Shown here: positions 23,290 through 40,247 of the stretch, one piece after another
How the letters are laid out: each line of letters begins with the position of its first letter
Position numbering within the stretch: position 1 is the first letter of the stretch
Source: Punica granatum
Lineage: Eukaryota; Streptophyta; Magnoliopsida; Myrtales; Lythraceae
Length of the DNA stretch: 64,000 nucleotides
Assembly: GCF_007655135.1 (NCBI RefSeq)
Contig: NC_045130.1
Location: forward strand, 9,982,001 to 10,046,000
Direction: 5' to 3'
Translations under genes and position numbers: made by a program
The notes under the pieces: model-generated
What the model was told of the DNA's origin: nothing
The model's database searches: none
Seen by the model: the letters and a program-made list of their open reading frames with translations, nothing else

Positions 23290-26200
23290 TGTGCCGGATA
23301 GTGAAGCGGTGGAGCGGAGGTGTAGAAGTGAAGAGTGGACGATGAATCGTATGATGATGATGAGGAGGAAGAAGAAGAAGGTGGGGCCATATTCGTGGGT
23401 CCCGCAGGTATATGCATTCGACTCCGGCGGCTTCATGGAAGGTGAGGTAACCAAAAAGGACATTTTATCGCTTAATAGTCCTTAAACGTATCTCTATGCG
23501 CAATTTAATCCTCCAACTTTAATGGAATTTAGAAGAAGTATCGTAAATTGTAATGTTCCATCTCCCTTTTGAGCTAATACCATCCTCTAGCACGCCCCAT
23601 TCTTTATTTGTAAAAATCTTTTTCGAACATTTTCTATTGGAATCAAATAAGGTTGATCATAAGAATCGAGTAAAATTTGTAAGGTGAACCTACATTATGC
23701 ATGAGTATATATAATTATTTTCTTCCCTGACAAACAATAATAAAATTCATTGCCTATCCAAAATTGAGCCTATCAAGGATCCTTAGATCCACATTAAAAA
23801 ATATAAAAAGATAATCATGAATTTATAAGAAGGTTGAGTCTTACATCTTATCAGTTTAAGCTTTTAGGATGTATACTAACCCAATTTTGGTAGCATGCTG
23901 ACTTCGAGTCTCATCCGATCCCATCCTAGCTATAAATCCACGCTACGCGTGAGGAAGAGTGTCAAGGACCCTTAGATCTAACATTCGAAATATAAAAAGA
24001 TGATCCTTGATTTATAAGAGGGTTGGAAATATAAAAAGATGATCCTACATTTATAAGAGAGTTGAACCTCGTATCATGTTGAAAATATAAAAAAAAATAA
24101 TTAGTTTGAGTTTTTAGAATGCATATGAGCACAACCTTAGTTGTTATATTTAACAAAGCCAAACTTATTGACACCTACAAGAGTAAAGAGAGTTAAAATT
24201 TCAAGAAGTTGAAATTGTAAAGGAAAAAGTGACAATGCTTGTTGCCCGTCAAATTTACATATAAAATTATTAGTTACAGTGTTGTATGGATTGTCGAATA
24301 ACTAATTCTTTGATAAGTGAGAGTTATATACTTAAGGGCTCCAAGATGTTACTTTTTGAAATTGTTATGTTGAGTTTAATTTTAGAGTTGAATTTTTATT
24401 TTAATTGAATTATAATTATTATGTTGTTAAATTATGAGAAAAAATGTGAAAAAGTAATAAATAGTTATGAGAAAATAATGATTGTGTTGTTGAATTGTCA
24501 AAAAAATAATGAATAATTGAGAAAAAATAATGATTGTATTATTGAATTGAAAATAAGTGGAGTAGAATTAAAATTAAAGTTCAAATTTATTTATAAAACC
24601 AAGCAAACCAATGCCGGCTCTCTTTTTCAAGAATTAGAATCCCCTCTCAATTTGTGCAAAATAAATTCAATTCTCTCCAAGCAATTCACTCTTTGGAAAT
24701 GCACTAATTGAATTTCTCCCCGTGAAATCTTGAGAGTTAAGGATTAAAATTTCTATTGCCTCTTTATTAGCGCCTTATTATATGCTATTCAAAATGGGGT
24801 CATGCTACCGTTGTTGATAATAACAACAATCATCATTTCTTGAACTGTTAGATCATTTTATATAAGATTTTGATCGTACACATGTTTAACATTTTTTATC
24901 TTAAGATTTATCTCTCATAATTTGACTATTGATATTTTCAATTACGTATTTTATCGTCGACACTCATTATCACCCATGAATGAGCTGGATTTACTTTGAT
25001 ATTAAACCGAATCAAAATTTACCGGCTCAATCGGATAAAGAACAATTGAATTACTTTAAAAAAGAGATAAGAAGAAAGTCAAGTCCCGAAATTCGAAAAT
25101 TGAAAAGATAGACACATAGAGGAAAATTTGAGAAATCTGATATTCATCACAACACCAAAATAAGGCGTACGATCTTCTCAAGAAAACACAAATTGAAAAA
25201 CTTCATCGAAATGCAGAGAAAAACAAAGAGAAACCAGGGGAAAAAAAAAACCCAATCCGACGAGCCAAAAAATGGACAGTAAAAGATAAAACAGGGAGCC
25301 TCCTTGGACAACATAAGAAACAAAACATTGGTTCAAATATACGCATATATATACGTGCGTATGTGTATATATATATGTGTGTGTGTGTGCTTTTTTTTGT
25401 TTTCTTTGGGTACATGGAGACATATTTAGCAGATATTTCGCACTGCCCTTCGTGTTGCACCACCTCTGTAAGCAATCTCTCTTTTCTTAATTGAACCGGT
25501 ACATTTCGGTTCCATTTAATATCGAAGTGGATATGACTTGTTCACAGGCAAGACCAAGCGTTGACGATAATATGCGTTGTCAAAAATATCAATAGTCAAT
25601 TTTAATGTAAAAAAATCTTGAGCACGTGTACGACCAGAATCTTACGTAAGAAAATTTAACGACTATAATAAAAATAACTGTATTTTTGCTAATCAATGGT
25701 AGTAGAATTCCCTATTCAAAACAATATTAGCTAATTTGTAGAAATGGCCATTTGCGAGAGTCAAAAAATTAAAGGCCATTTGTACTTTTACTACTCGATG
25801 CGAGTACGAATTGAACTATACCACAAGCTTATAATCTATCAATTCTTCTTTTTTACTTTTTTTTATGAATTAAATAATTTATTTATTTTAAATTTTCTAA
25901 TACAACGAAATAGGTATATGAACAGAATTTACTTTTTCTTAATCGAATGTCAAATTTAAAATATAATGCAAGTGAAACAAAATTATAAAAATATTATGAA
26001 CTAAATATTTTTTTTGAAATTTTAAATTGCCTAACAAAATGAAATGGACATGTGAACAGAATTTATTTATTTTATTTATTGAATGACGAAGATAATATAT
26101 AATATAAGTAAAATAAAATTTATTAAAATGTTTATGAAATAAATAAATCATATTCTTGATAGTCACGGGGGCGTGAAATTTGAACTCTACTCTCCCACAC

Positions 26201-26409
26201 GTCTCTCCAAAACCTGCAAGTTTCAAATATAGATGTCGATTTCGACTCTCCACAAAAATATTTTAATGTGACAGCAGTCCGTGAACTTGGTATAAGATTC
26301 ATATTAATTTACTTTCTACAACAATATCGATATGTATATAGAATAGTCAATGGTTAAAACAAATCTAGGGCTAGGTTTTGTCGTCTATCGTTAATGATAT
26401 ATCTAACAT
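23290..26409. other. Intergenic, repeat-rich
   Basis: The first 200 bases form the L-galactose dehydrogenase promoter and leader. Degenerate direct repeats with the motif AAATATAAAAAGATGATCCT...TTTATAAGAGGGTTG occupy about 23780-24130. A MITE-like AT-rich block lies at about 24366-24610. Near 25340-25390 there is a TATATACG/TGTGTG microsatellite. From 25740 to 26280 there is AT-rich DNA with no supported gene. Confidence 0.4.
24366..24610. repeat. MITE-like AT-rich repeat (copy 1)
   Basis: The block starts near TGTTGAGTTTAATTTTAG and has repeated phrases such as TTGAATTATGAGAAAAA and AATAATGATTGT. The same phrases in the same order occur at about 60279-60572. No termini could be fixed with certainty. 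Confidence 0.4.
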
Positions 26410-26909
26410 GATAATTTCGGGTTAATAAAAAAACACAATTTTTTTCACATTTTAACAATTTTAACACAAACTTTTTCCTTAATCTAAAAATGCACAAACT
26501 TTCGATTTGATAACAATTTCAACACGACGTCAAAGATTTCGTTAATTTGTACGGAATCGAGGCCACAAATGACGTCAATAACCCCAATCAGGGGGAGGGC
26601 ACAACGACCCCAATCAGGGGATAGTGGCCAAAATCGAGGCCCCCGCCCCCAGAATCGGAAGAACCCTCAAATTGGGAATTCTTTCGATTTCGGTAGATGG
26701 AGCTACGACCCCGGCCATCACCCCTCAATTGGGGTCGCTGACGTCCTCTGTGGCATCGATTCCGTCCAAATTAATAAAAAAAATTAACGTTGTGCTAGAA
26801 CTATTATCAAATCGAAAGTTTGGTATTTTTAGGTTAAGAAAAAATGTTTGTGCTAAATTTGTTAAAATATGAAAATTTTGTATTTTTTTATTATTAACTC
26901 AATAATTTC
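26410..26909. mobile_element. Mutator-type MITE with 9-bp target duplication
   Basis: The element spans 26419-26900 (482 bases). Its ends are inverted repeats of about 110 bases at roughly 80% identity by eye: the left begins GGGTTAATAAAAAAACAC, and the reverse complement of the right begins GAGTTAATAATAAAAAAATAC. Both then share ACAAACTTT and CAAACTTTCGATTTGATAA. The flanks are GATAATTTC (26410-26418) and AATAATTTC (26901-26909), an 8-of-9 match. Long terminal inverted repeats with a 9-base target duplication define Mutator-like elements. The GC-rich core repeats CCCCAATCAGGGG. No transposase is encoded. Confidence 0.75.
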
Positions 26910-27397
26910 AGACCTAAGTGACTTTATAATATCACGAATCACAACATTATTATTACAATTTCGATAATAATTAGTAAAAAATAAAAAAAATTGGGGCAGT
27001 GACAAATATAATAATAATTGAACTATAAAAATAATGGAATGTGATGAAATAAGATTGAACTTGGGGTTGGAACCCATGATGCAACCCCCATTTTTCCTCT
27101 CTCTTAAGCTTTAGAGAAAAGAAGAGAAAAAAACCCTAGAAGCCACGTTATTGGCACGTCTGGCTCCCAGCCGAACGCCACTACCTCCCGGTTATCTTCG
27201 ATCTTGGTAGCTCTCCTTCCCTTCCCTTTTCCTCCCCTTTTTTCTCCTTCTCTTGAACTGTAACGGAGGTTTATGGGACCACTGGTGTTGTCAGCTTCAC
27301 TTCCATGGCTCTCGGTGGCGAATCCCATCACCAATGGGCGACAGACCTTGGATCTTTGCATGGTCTATCTTTATCTCGGCCTCACTTTCCTCATCTG

Positions 27398-28603
27398 CAA
27401 CGGGTCTGTTTTTCATCATGGCTCCTAGAGGAAGCCCGGGGTCTCCTCCACCAAAAATCGTTGTCTTTATGATGCAGTCTTGTGCGTGGTGTAATGAAGA
27501 GGATATCCCAGAGGTTGCAATGGCTCATCCCCTTCCTCTCTGTCTTGGAGTCCATGGCGATGGTTTTTTGTCCTCTCTCCTCTGGTGACTTACGCCTTCT
27601 CCCTCTCCGACCCATCTACAGGGAGAGTGGTAGCGAACTCTACGTTGGTTGTAGAGCCACTTACCCGACTCGACTAGCAACAAACTCGACTTGCCCCCAA
27701 ATCGCCGATCTTACTATTAGGACCTCCTTCGTATGCGTGGATGTTTCGAGAGATCGATTGTTAAGAAGTCCCTTGTCCCTTAGTTTCACAGTCTCGTCAA
27801 TCCAAATGGATGAGTGTCGTCGAATCTGAGGATAATTTCAAAGATTCCTTCTTTGGAATATCATTTTCACGACCACCAAGCGTATTATATGCCATGTTCC
27901 CCATTGCTACATTAGGGAAAATATGTTCTTTACTTTATTTTTCGTGCATTGTATTTGCATTTGATGCAGTTTACAAAATCTAAATGAAACACATATGCAT
28001 TGTCATGTCCACTTATTATTATTATTATTATTATTATTTACAACCGTTGGTTAAGAAAAATGATATGTATTATTAGGTAGCGATAAAGAAAATTCTCCCT
28101 TCTCTTTATTATTTAAGACATACAAGCTTATAATGATATCATATAACTAATGTATAATGTAAATATAGATGTATTATATATATCATAGACCCGACCAAAC
28201 CAGACCAGGACCTGCAGAGCAAAGTCAGGAGGATCCTTAAGTTTTTCGGCCTTTGAGCCGACCAGTTCAACGGGTCTATTTTTCATCATGGCTCCTAGAG
28301 GCGGCCCGGGGTCTCCTCCACCATAAATTGTTGTCTTTGTAATGCAGTCTTGTGCCCGGTGCAATGAAGAGGATATCCCAGAGGTTGCAATGGCCCATCC
28401 CCTTCCTCCCTTTCTTGGAGTCCATGGTGATGGTTTTTTGTCCTCTCTCCTCTGGTGACCTACGCCTTCTCCCTCTCCGACCCATCTGCAGGGAGAGTGG
28501 TAGCGAACTCTACGTTGGTTGTAGAGCCACTGACCCGACTCAACTAGCAACAGGCTCGACTTGCCCCTAAATCGCCGATCTTACTATTAGGACCTCCTTC
28601 GTA
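27398..28603 (+). repeat. Internal 336-base direct repeat pair
   Basis: The copies at 27398-27733 and 28268-28603 both run from CAACGGGTCT to GACCTCCTTCGTA, have the same length and differ at roughly twenty positions. The ORFs across them are in several frames with no family match. Confidence 0.8.
28014..28037. repeat. (TTA)n microsatellite
   Basis: About seven to eight TTA units in a row lie between the two 336-base repeats. Confidence 0.85.
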
Positions 28604-29301
28604 CCATGGTGGCAGCTCTCGATCTACTTACGACAGTATCTTCACCCTCTATGTCAAAAGGTTATAGCTTTACTTTGATCTTTTCAAACCCTTGCTTGCA
28701 AAAATCAACCTTTTGTGGCTTGTTTTCTGCCCATTTTTTGCAAGTCTCAGCTCTCTCAGGATAGTCACTAGTTTGAACCAATCAAGTATCCTGATTGATT
28801 TTATTTGATTGTCTTGGTCGATAATCGCTGACTTGAACCGATCAAATACATCAATTTGCTTGGTTTGACTATCTAGGGAATGGGTTGTTTAGGAATTGGT
28901 TTGATTGATTAGATCTAGAGTTGTGATCTGTGAAGGGTTTTTGTACCAAGTATCAGTTTTGAGGCCACTCTTGACTTTGCTTCTTTGTTTCCACATAGTA
29001 ACAGCTTTATATGGATTCCACTTAGCTCCGCATCCCAGCATTGTCTGGGTCCATATAGAGTTTACTTCTAGGAGATCAAAAACAGACGTACAATACCTGA
29101 AAGGATTTCTGCAACTGTAATTGTGATCATAATTTTGTTCTTTATCACATTGTCTTTTCCTTGCAGTTATCTTAGTGATCTGCTATATTTTTTTTGTCTT
29201 TGTAATTTTCTCTTGAATATTTTACCATGTATTCATTTGTATTATTCAATGGACAATTATTGATTGCAGAGCTAAAAAAAAGATTGAACTTGGGGTTTGA
29301 A

Positions 29302-32149
29302 ATACATTTTGTCGTTGATCCTTAATTACTTGTAATATAGCTGCCATGATTTCTGAAATAAGTGATTTTTATAATAACACCATGATCATCATTACGATTT
29401 CTATAAATTAGCAAAAGAATTGGAACGTTGGCAGTATGACAAAAATATAATAGTAAATCCTTATTAATATAGAAAATCTACGTTGAAAGAGTTTTATCTA
29501 TTACTGGATCGATCTGACTCGATTAAACTAGTCGAAGGCCAATTGGACTTTCGGATACTAAAGTTTTCACTGTAAAAAAATATATAATAGTAAGACTATT
29601 AAAAGTGATGGACATCACATGCTGCTTATGCTCAGTGCTTAATGCCAATGCCTCTAGTTGATGATGGTTCATGCCCCAACGTCGTCGTTTATTCACCTGG
29701 GGTATGGGCCCTCTCAATCATTTAAGCCCACGAAGGCAAAACATACCACCACACCTATTGCTCCATTTTCTTTTCCTTTGGGCCATTTAAGGTTTTTCTT
29801 CTCTTCACGAGCTCATGAACTTAGCAGCAAAAGGGCCCACTAATAAAAAATATGTCACGGGATGAATGTTTGCAGAGTCAATGTAATTCCCATCTCACTC
29901 TCATGATTGGATTCATATGAAAGCAATTTTTCTTATGAGTCCCAACTCGAGAGGCTAAACTTAATAAAGATAGCCTTACCACTTCGACCACAGTCCTCGC
30001 TGATCAGATGCCGACAATCGATTATCGCTCAATTAGTCGATACTACTTCACAATGTACCCATTTGTTTTTTGTATATTTGATTTCCACTATATTCATTCT
30101 TTTAGCAATATTTGTTTGACTGCAGGTTGTCGTACTGTGTATTCCACCAAATGAAGTCTTCGTGCATTTTATAAAGGTCCACGATGCATATATATGTAAA
30201 CAAATTAGTCCATGCCTCATATTCACTGTTGTCTTTATGAGACGATACTGATTTAGATCTCATTACTTTATGAATTATCAGGGAAAGAAATCAATAGTTT
30301 TATGGACAATATTATAATTCATAGTTGAGCATAATAAATTTCATATTATTACGAAATGATTTGGCAGCTATTGTTTCAATGGGTCCATGTACAACTCATG
30401 ACCGAGCAAGTTGTTCGACGTCGAAGGTCAAATATGAGGAAATCACAGGTTCAAGATACTCCCTCCATATCATTAAATTGCACTTAAGGTCTTCTTGAAT
30501 CAACATCAATTTGGTACAAAAGTCTCCAAACTTTCACGTCGACAAAAGCCATACGGGTTCTGGTCAAAGTAATCGTGCTATATTACTACGGAACAAAAAG
30601 CCCTTAGAATATCTACCTAAAAAAGAAAAGCCCTTAGAATAAAATTCCATAATTTCTGGAAAAAAAAAAGAAGGTACAGTACAATGACATATTATCTCAT
30701 TCGATAATTAAAAGATTTCAATTTTCAGATTTGATTTTTATGGTGGAATAACTTGTGCCCATTTATTTAGTTATTAAATATTTTAAATTTATGATATTAA
30801 ATCAATAAATCAATCTTAAAAAAAAAATGTTTCTCCATTTTTGTTTGTGAGATTGTAATACCTCTATACAATGAAATGGGCCCTTATGGGGTAACATCTC
30901 ATGACACGATTGAAACATGGAAGATGAATGAGGAGGAACAAAGCAAGTTCGGCACATGTATTATTCAATCTCGACAAAACATTTTGAAATATCACAATCA
31001 TCGATTCTAAAAGGTTGACATTTAAGAATAAGCTACCATATAATAATTTCAGAATCTCGATTGTCTTACTATGCAATCATTTTTTTTTTTGTGGTACGAA
31101 CCCTGGCATGCAGTTACATTTTTTTGTGCTTTTGAATCATCAAATTCGAATTATTAATGAATAAATAAATAATTTATAATCACCTAACAATCAAAAAATA
31201 ATTAATTGTTACCATAAACCTTACCGTGCAGGAGAGGTGCTCGTTCTTCCAAGAACGGTACCACATGTTTGCTCCTCGTGGCAGCCATACGGAGCTCAGT
31301 CAATCATGGCGGCCCCAATTAAAAGTCCACTTCAGAGCAAAGACTCCCTTCTTCACAATAGACATTCAATGGAGAAGGAAAAAGGTCAATAGGGATGAAA
31401 AAGACCTGCGTTTTTTCCAAAATATTGAGCACACGAAAATGATCAAAACCTCCTGTTGCAACCGTTTAGTTCGCGGTATCGGCGGTAATAGATCAGTCGA
31501 TGGTGTATAATCGATTTCACTATTTCAAAACTATGATGGTGTATATTAATCTCATATTTCACAAAAATAAATCGAACGATCCAATCATTGTCCGAAAATA
31601 AAATCCGGACCAACAATAAATGTGACGCTTTGGGAATGATCCCACCAAATACCTACCCTTTTGAAATGATCTTGCCGACCGACCCACGTTGGAGATTAGA
31701 GAGACAACAACACACAGAAAAAGTTACGTGGCAATTTAAAATTCTCCATATTTGGTCAACACTCAGCATGTGAAACTTCACACATGACATAACCCAGAGA
31801 GAAAGTTCCTTCTTTCCTACTTTGATCTTTGTACAGCCACCCTCGTGCTTGTTTTCTCAACCCTTATCAATCCCAATCCTTCCGTCGATGGCATGAAAGT
31901 TTAGGACAGTCGGCCATTGAGCTTTCGGAGTCGGGCAGTAGTCCATGTAGTGAGTGCATCACGATATGGATCGAGTTCGCAAGGCATGGGCTGAAGGTGT
32001 TTCCATTTTCACTACTGCTAGGCTGATGAGGTACCTTTCTTTGTATTGAGCTCATTGTCTATTGTTCCCACTATACATCAACACATTGCTACTCCAACAC
32101 TGGCCAAAAACCACATTCCATCAGTTAGGTGTAGGACTTGCTGGCCGGA
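29302..32149. other. Intergenic region and receptor-kinase promoter
   Basis: AT-rich DNA with no convincing gene. The short ORFs at 31226-31510 and 31588-31773 have no recognisable motif. The last several hundred bases are the likely promoter and 5' UTR of the receptor kinase; no clear TATA box could be assigned. Confidence 0.4.
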
Positions 32150-35130
32150 ATGTTCGGGGAAATTCTCTTCCAGCGCTGGCTTCTTCTGCTTCTACTCTGC
32201 CTCGCGACTCTCAGTCCGGTTGCACTTTCTCAATCGGACGAGATCCAAATCCTCTTTGATTTCAAATCAGCCCTCCGAGGATCATCAGAGAGTAATGCTT
32301 TCATTTCATGGACCAACCAAAATCCAAAATGCAACTTTACCGGAATACTCTGCAATTCCAATGGCCTAGTCACCGAAATAAACCTCTCGCAGCAGAACTT
32401 GTCAGGCACAGTCCCTTTCGACTCGATATGTGCGCTCGGGTCGCTTGAAAAGCTCGACCTCGGGACGAACTCTCTGAGCGGGACCATCAGCGATGACGTG
32501 AAGAACTGCACGAGGCTGAAGTACTTCGACTTGGGTTGTAATTCATTTTCCCAGAAGGTGCCAAGCTTGTCGGCCTTGGGAGACTTGGAGTTCCTGAATC
32601 TGAACAACAGCGGTTTTTCCGGGATTTTCCCATGGAAGTCACTGGAAAATCTAACAAGTCTCGCTTTCCTGAGCCTGGGTGATAATCCATTTGATGAGAG
32701 TCCATTTCCAAGAGAGGTTTCGAGGCTGGATAAGTTGTATTGGCTTTACCTGACAAACTGCAGCCTCAGTGGTAACATTCCTGACGAAATCGGAAACTTA
32801 ACGAGGCTTCAGAATCTCGAACTCTCCGACAATCTGCTGCACGGCCCCATTCCTGAGGGTATCGGACGCCTGAGAAATCTCTGGCAACTCGAGCTTTACA
32901 ACAACTCGCTCACAGGTGCACTCCCATCTGGCTTGCGTAACTTGACGGAGCTTGTGAACTTCGACGTGTCCCAGAATGAGCTCGAGGGTGACCTCTCTCA
33001 AGTCCGGTTCTTGACACAGCTTGCCTCATTGCAGCTTTTCGAGAACCGGTTCTCGGGGGAGATTCCTGAAGAAATCGGGGAGTTCAGGAACCTCGTGGAT
33101 CTCTCTCTCTACACGAACAATCTGACTGGTCCTCTTCCTCAGAGGCTTGGCTCGTGGGCAGATTTTAACTATGTCGATGTCTCGGACAACTTCCTAACAG
33201 GCCCCATCCCACCTGATATATGCAGGAATGGTAAGATGACTGACCTTCTTATGTTGAACAACAAACTCACTGGGACCATCCCGTCAACCTACGCGAATTG
33301 CTCGTCCTTGGTGAGGTTGAGATTGAGCAACAACTTGCTCTCAGGTACCATTCCTGCAGGAATATGGGGCTTACCGAATCTCATCATAATTGATGTCACA
33401 GAAAATAAGTTTGCAGGCCCGATAACTTCCGATATTGAGAGGGCAAAGTCTCTGGCCCAATTATTTATTGCAAAGAACAAGTTCTCAGGAGAAATTCCAG
33501 AGGAAATCTCGGAGGCGAGATCACTAGTCTCGATCCAGCTGAGCTTTAACGAGATCAACAGCAGAGTCCCATCAACAATCGGAAAATTGAAGAGACTCGG
33601 AAGTCTTTATTTGAATGGAAATTCGCTTTCAGGAAGCCTACCCAGCTCGATCGGCGACTGCATATCTCTCACAGACTTAAACCTTTCAAACAACTCACTC
33701 TCAGGAGAAATTCCAGACTCCATTGGATCTTTACGTATGCTTAATTCCTTGAATCTCTCTGATAACAAATTTTCCGGCAGAATTCCAGAAAGTCTGTCTT
33801 CTCCAAGACTGAGCCTTCTTGACCTCTCGAACAACCAGCTAACTGGAAGCATTCCCGACTCCCTTACTATACAAGCCTACGATGGAAGCTTCAACGGAAA
33901 CGGAGGTCTGTGCAGTCAAAAGTTCAAACAATTCCAACTTTGTACATCAAGCTCAAAGGCTTCGGGACATCGTGTGACAGTCTTATCTTCCTTTATCGCG
34001 GGAGCAGTTTGTTTACTACTTTTAGTCGGATGTTTCCTGTTCGTGAAATTGAAGCCTAGCTGCCTCGATAAACCTCCATCAAAACCAAAAGTTTCTTGGA
34101 GCATGAAGCCGTACCATGTATTAAGCTTCACGGAAGGGGAAATCATCAATGCAATCAAGACTGAGAATTTGATTGGTAAAGGAGGGTCAGGAAACGTTTA
34201 CAAGGTAGTACTAAGAAACGGTGAAGAACTTGCTGTCAAACATGTTTTTATGACGTTGGATTCACGGGAAAGTTTCCGGAGCAGCTCCTCTATGCTTATG
34301 AAGAGGCACACAGGATCCCGACAATACGAGTCCGAGGTTTCTGCCTTGAGCTCGATTAGGCATGTGAACGTGGTGAAGTTGTACTGCAGCATATCGAGCG
34401 AAGACAGTAATTTTCTTGTCTATGAGTACCTGCCTAATGGAAGTCTGTGGGACCGGCTCCATGAGTGCCAGAAGACTCAGATGGACTGGATAGTAAGGTA
34501 TGAGATTGCACTTGGTGCTGCGAGGGGATTGGAGTACCTTCACCACGGGTGTGAGAGAACGATGCTACACAGAGACGTGAAGTCAAGCAATATTTTGCTT
34601 GATTCTGAGTGGAAACCAAAGATTGCTGACTTCGGGCTGGCAAAAGTCATGGAGGCTGGCAGTGGAGATAACTGGACACGAGCCATTGCCGGGACTCATG
34701 GGTATATAGCTCCAGGTAATGAGCCTTCTGTTTGCTTGCTCCTTGTTGAAACTTCTATTTCATCAGTACACATGATTATTGTCCAATCTTATTTTCAGAG
34801 TACGCATTCACGTGCAAGATAAACGAGAAGAGTGATGTATACAGTTTTGGGGTTGTCCTGATGGAACTGATCACTGGAAGAAGGCCGAGGGAGCCAGAAT
34901 TCGGAGATGATGAGGGCATCATTTCCTGGGTTTGCAGCAAGATGAAGAGCGACGAATGCATGGTCGACCCAAAGATTGACAATGCTTTCAAGGAAGATGC
35001 TGAGAAAGTCCTCAGGATCGCCCTTCACTGCACAGCAAAGTTTCCTGCCTTGAGGCCTTCGATGCGGATGGTAGTTCAGATGCTTGAAGAGGCCGAACCA
35101 TGTAAGCTTAGTAGCATAGCTGTCAATTAA
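32150..35130 (+). CDS. LRR receptor-like kinase, RLK7/HAIKU2 type (LRR XI)
   Basis: It is a plasma-membrane receptor kinase that should bind an extracellular peptide through its LRRs. Two exons, 32150-34715 and 34799-35130, give 965 residues. The first in-frame ATG is at 32150, inside AGMFGEILF; the codons before it have no ATG. A signal peptide covers about residues 1-27 (LLLLLLCLATLSPVALS). Next come an LRRNT region, then about 20 LRRs with xxLxLxxNxLxGxIP, and a transmembrane segment at about 607-632. The kinase has the glycine loop IGKGGSGNVY, Lys in LAVKHV, HRDVKSSN, DFGLAK and, across the splice, APEY. All catalytic residues are present, so it should be active. The intron within the APE region is usual for this family. 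Arabidopsis relatives are RLK7 (PIP1 peptide receptor) and HAIKU2 (seed size); which is the true orthologue cannot be decided here. Confidence 0.93.
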
Positions 35131-35897
35131 GCACGCAGACAGTACTGGAGAATGGCCAATCTGATCTATTTGAGATAAACCCACGAAGACATGAAACGAA
35201 ATGCAGCGACATATAAGTGTGTTCTGTTGGTACTTTTTTGAGTTTGTCGAGAAGGCAATGTAATTGTTAGCAGTGCCTAGAGGCAAGCTCCGAAGGAGAG
35301 CTTGCGTCGTCCATAGGTATCAAACAGTTGGGGGAGCTTTCTTATCCGATAGCTGCAGTATATAATCTACAGAATTTTGAAGGGATGAGATTATACATAC
35401 CCCCTTCCATGATCTCTTTTCCATACCTTTGAATGAGATGGGTTCCGTATAAAGCAAGTTTAGATTCTGATATTAGAAGCAGCTTTTTGATCAGAACCGG
35501 CTGATTGCATGGTGACAGAAAATCTTTTCTCCTCATTCTTTTCCCTTTGGCCCAAAGCCCAAGATAAATTATCGATTTGGACCATAATTCAATTTATGGA
35601 CAATTTTATTACTAGATTTGTTCATATACGGTACCGAGATAGAGTATGAGCTGGAATAAATGGACACAGATCAGCGAAACATGAGAAATTTTTATTCAAT
35701 GTGATGGGGAGATAACAGCAGCGCCAATAGGCCTCAATTCACAGTTTCTTGTACTAAATCATTGGAACATTCTTAATTTTCCATTCTAAGATTGAAATAG
35801 GAAGACTTCTTTGAGAGGAATGATCCACTGAACAAAAACGAATTGACGACGGAAACTGTAGTCAATCATCTTCCTAAAAAGATTACCTCATTATTCT
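35131..35897. other. Spacer between convergent kinase and aminotransferase genes
   Basis: It holds the 3' UTRs of the two genes. Nothing else is seen. Confidence 0.5.
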
Positions 35898-39831
<3,934 letters not shown>

Positions 39832-40247
39832 GTTCGTCGCAGTAGTTGTCTCCTCCGAGAGAAAATTTCCAGTCCGTCAGGGTGTTGTCTTGGAGAGAAG
39901 TTGGGTTGGGACTCTCTTCATCATCAGCCCATAAAAGCCGCCATCTTTATGGGGGCGTCAACCAACCAACCCTAGCTCCTTCTGATTTTGCCCAAATGAG
40001 TCCCTGCACCCGGTGCATGAAAATTTGGGAGGGCAAACGCATGTGGGTCCCTTTCCCGCGCTCAGGAACTGACATGAACCGAGTGTATGATCGATCTATG
40101 TTGCGTCCCCGTTTCATAGAGAACATGGTTTGCTGTCCAACCGTAGCACAAGAGGAAATAAAGAAATCCGGACCACGTGATTAACATCTTGTTACCACGT
40201 GTTTCTTCATCATAAATAATTTATAATTTTTTGATGGGCATATCATA
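39832..40247. other. Aminotransferase promoter region
   Basis: It contains the 5' UTR and promoter of the minus-strand aminotransferase gene. The ORF at 39846-40184 on the plus strand has no recognisable motif and lies where the promoter must be. Confidence 0.4.

Larger units (their letters stand above)
27051..29301 (+). mobile_element. Retroposon-like insertion with long target duplication
   Basis: A 22-base direct repeat flanks the block: AAGATTGAACTTGGGGTTGG at 27051-27070 and its near copy from 29280. Directly before the right copy is a run of eight A (29274-29281). A poly-A tail abutting a long target duplication is the mark of LINE-machinery retroposition. The 5' end has a CT-rich leader and AAACCCTAG, resembling a transcript leader. 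The body (about 2.2 kb) has no convincing ORF and contains an internal 336-base duplication. Sequence to the left (26925-27020) also resembles sequence to the right (29355-29460), so a larger rearrangement cannot be excluded. Confidence 0.5.

Noticed and set aside
23098..23463. N-terminal extension of L-galactose dehydrogenase in the same frame
   Set aside because: The extension (start at 23463) is Phe/Ile-rich and not like the family; MASPPPP at 23289 fits the known N-terminus.
25178..25475. ORFs over the TATA/TGTG repeat
   Set aside because: Their content comes from a microsatellite; two frames overlap the same repeat.
31226..31510. 94-residue ORF upstream of the receptor kinase
   Set aside because: No motif, no conserved partner in the window, and it sits in a likely promoter.
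32138..32149. Four extra codons before the receptor-kinase start
   Set aside because: The frame opens at TTG; the first ATG is at 32150 and gives a good signal peptide.
34716..34822. Kinase truncated after IAPG
   Set aside because: GTAATG is a splice donor, and the next exon restores APEY and the rest of the kinase.
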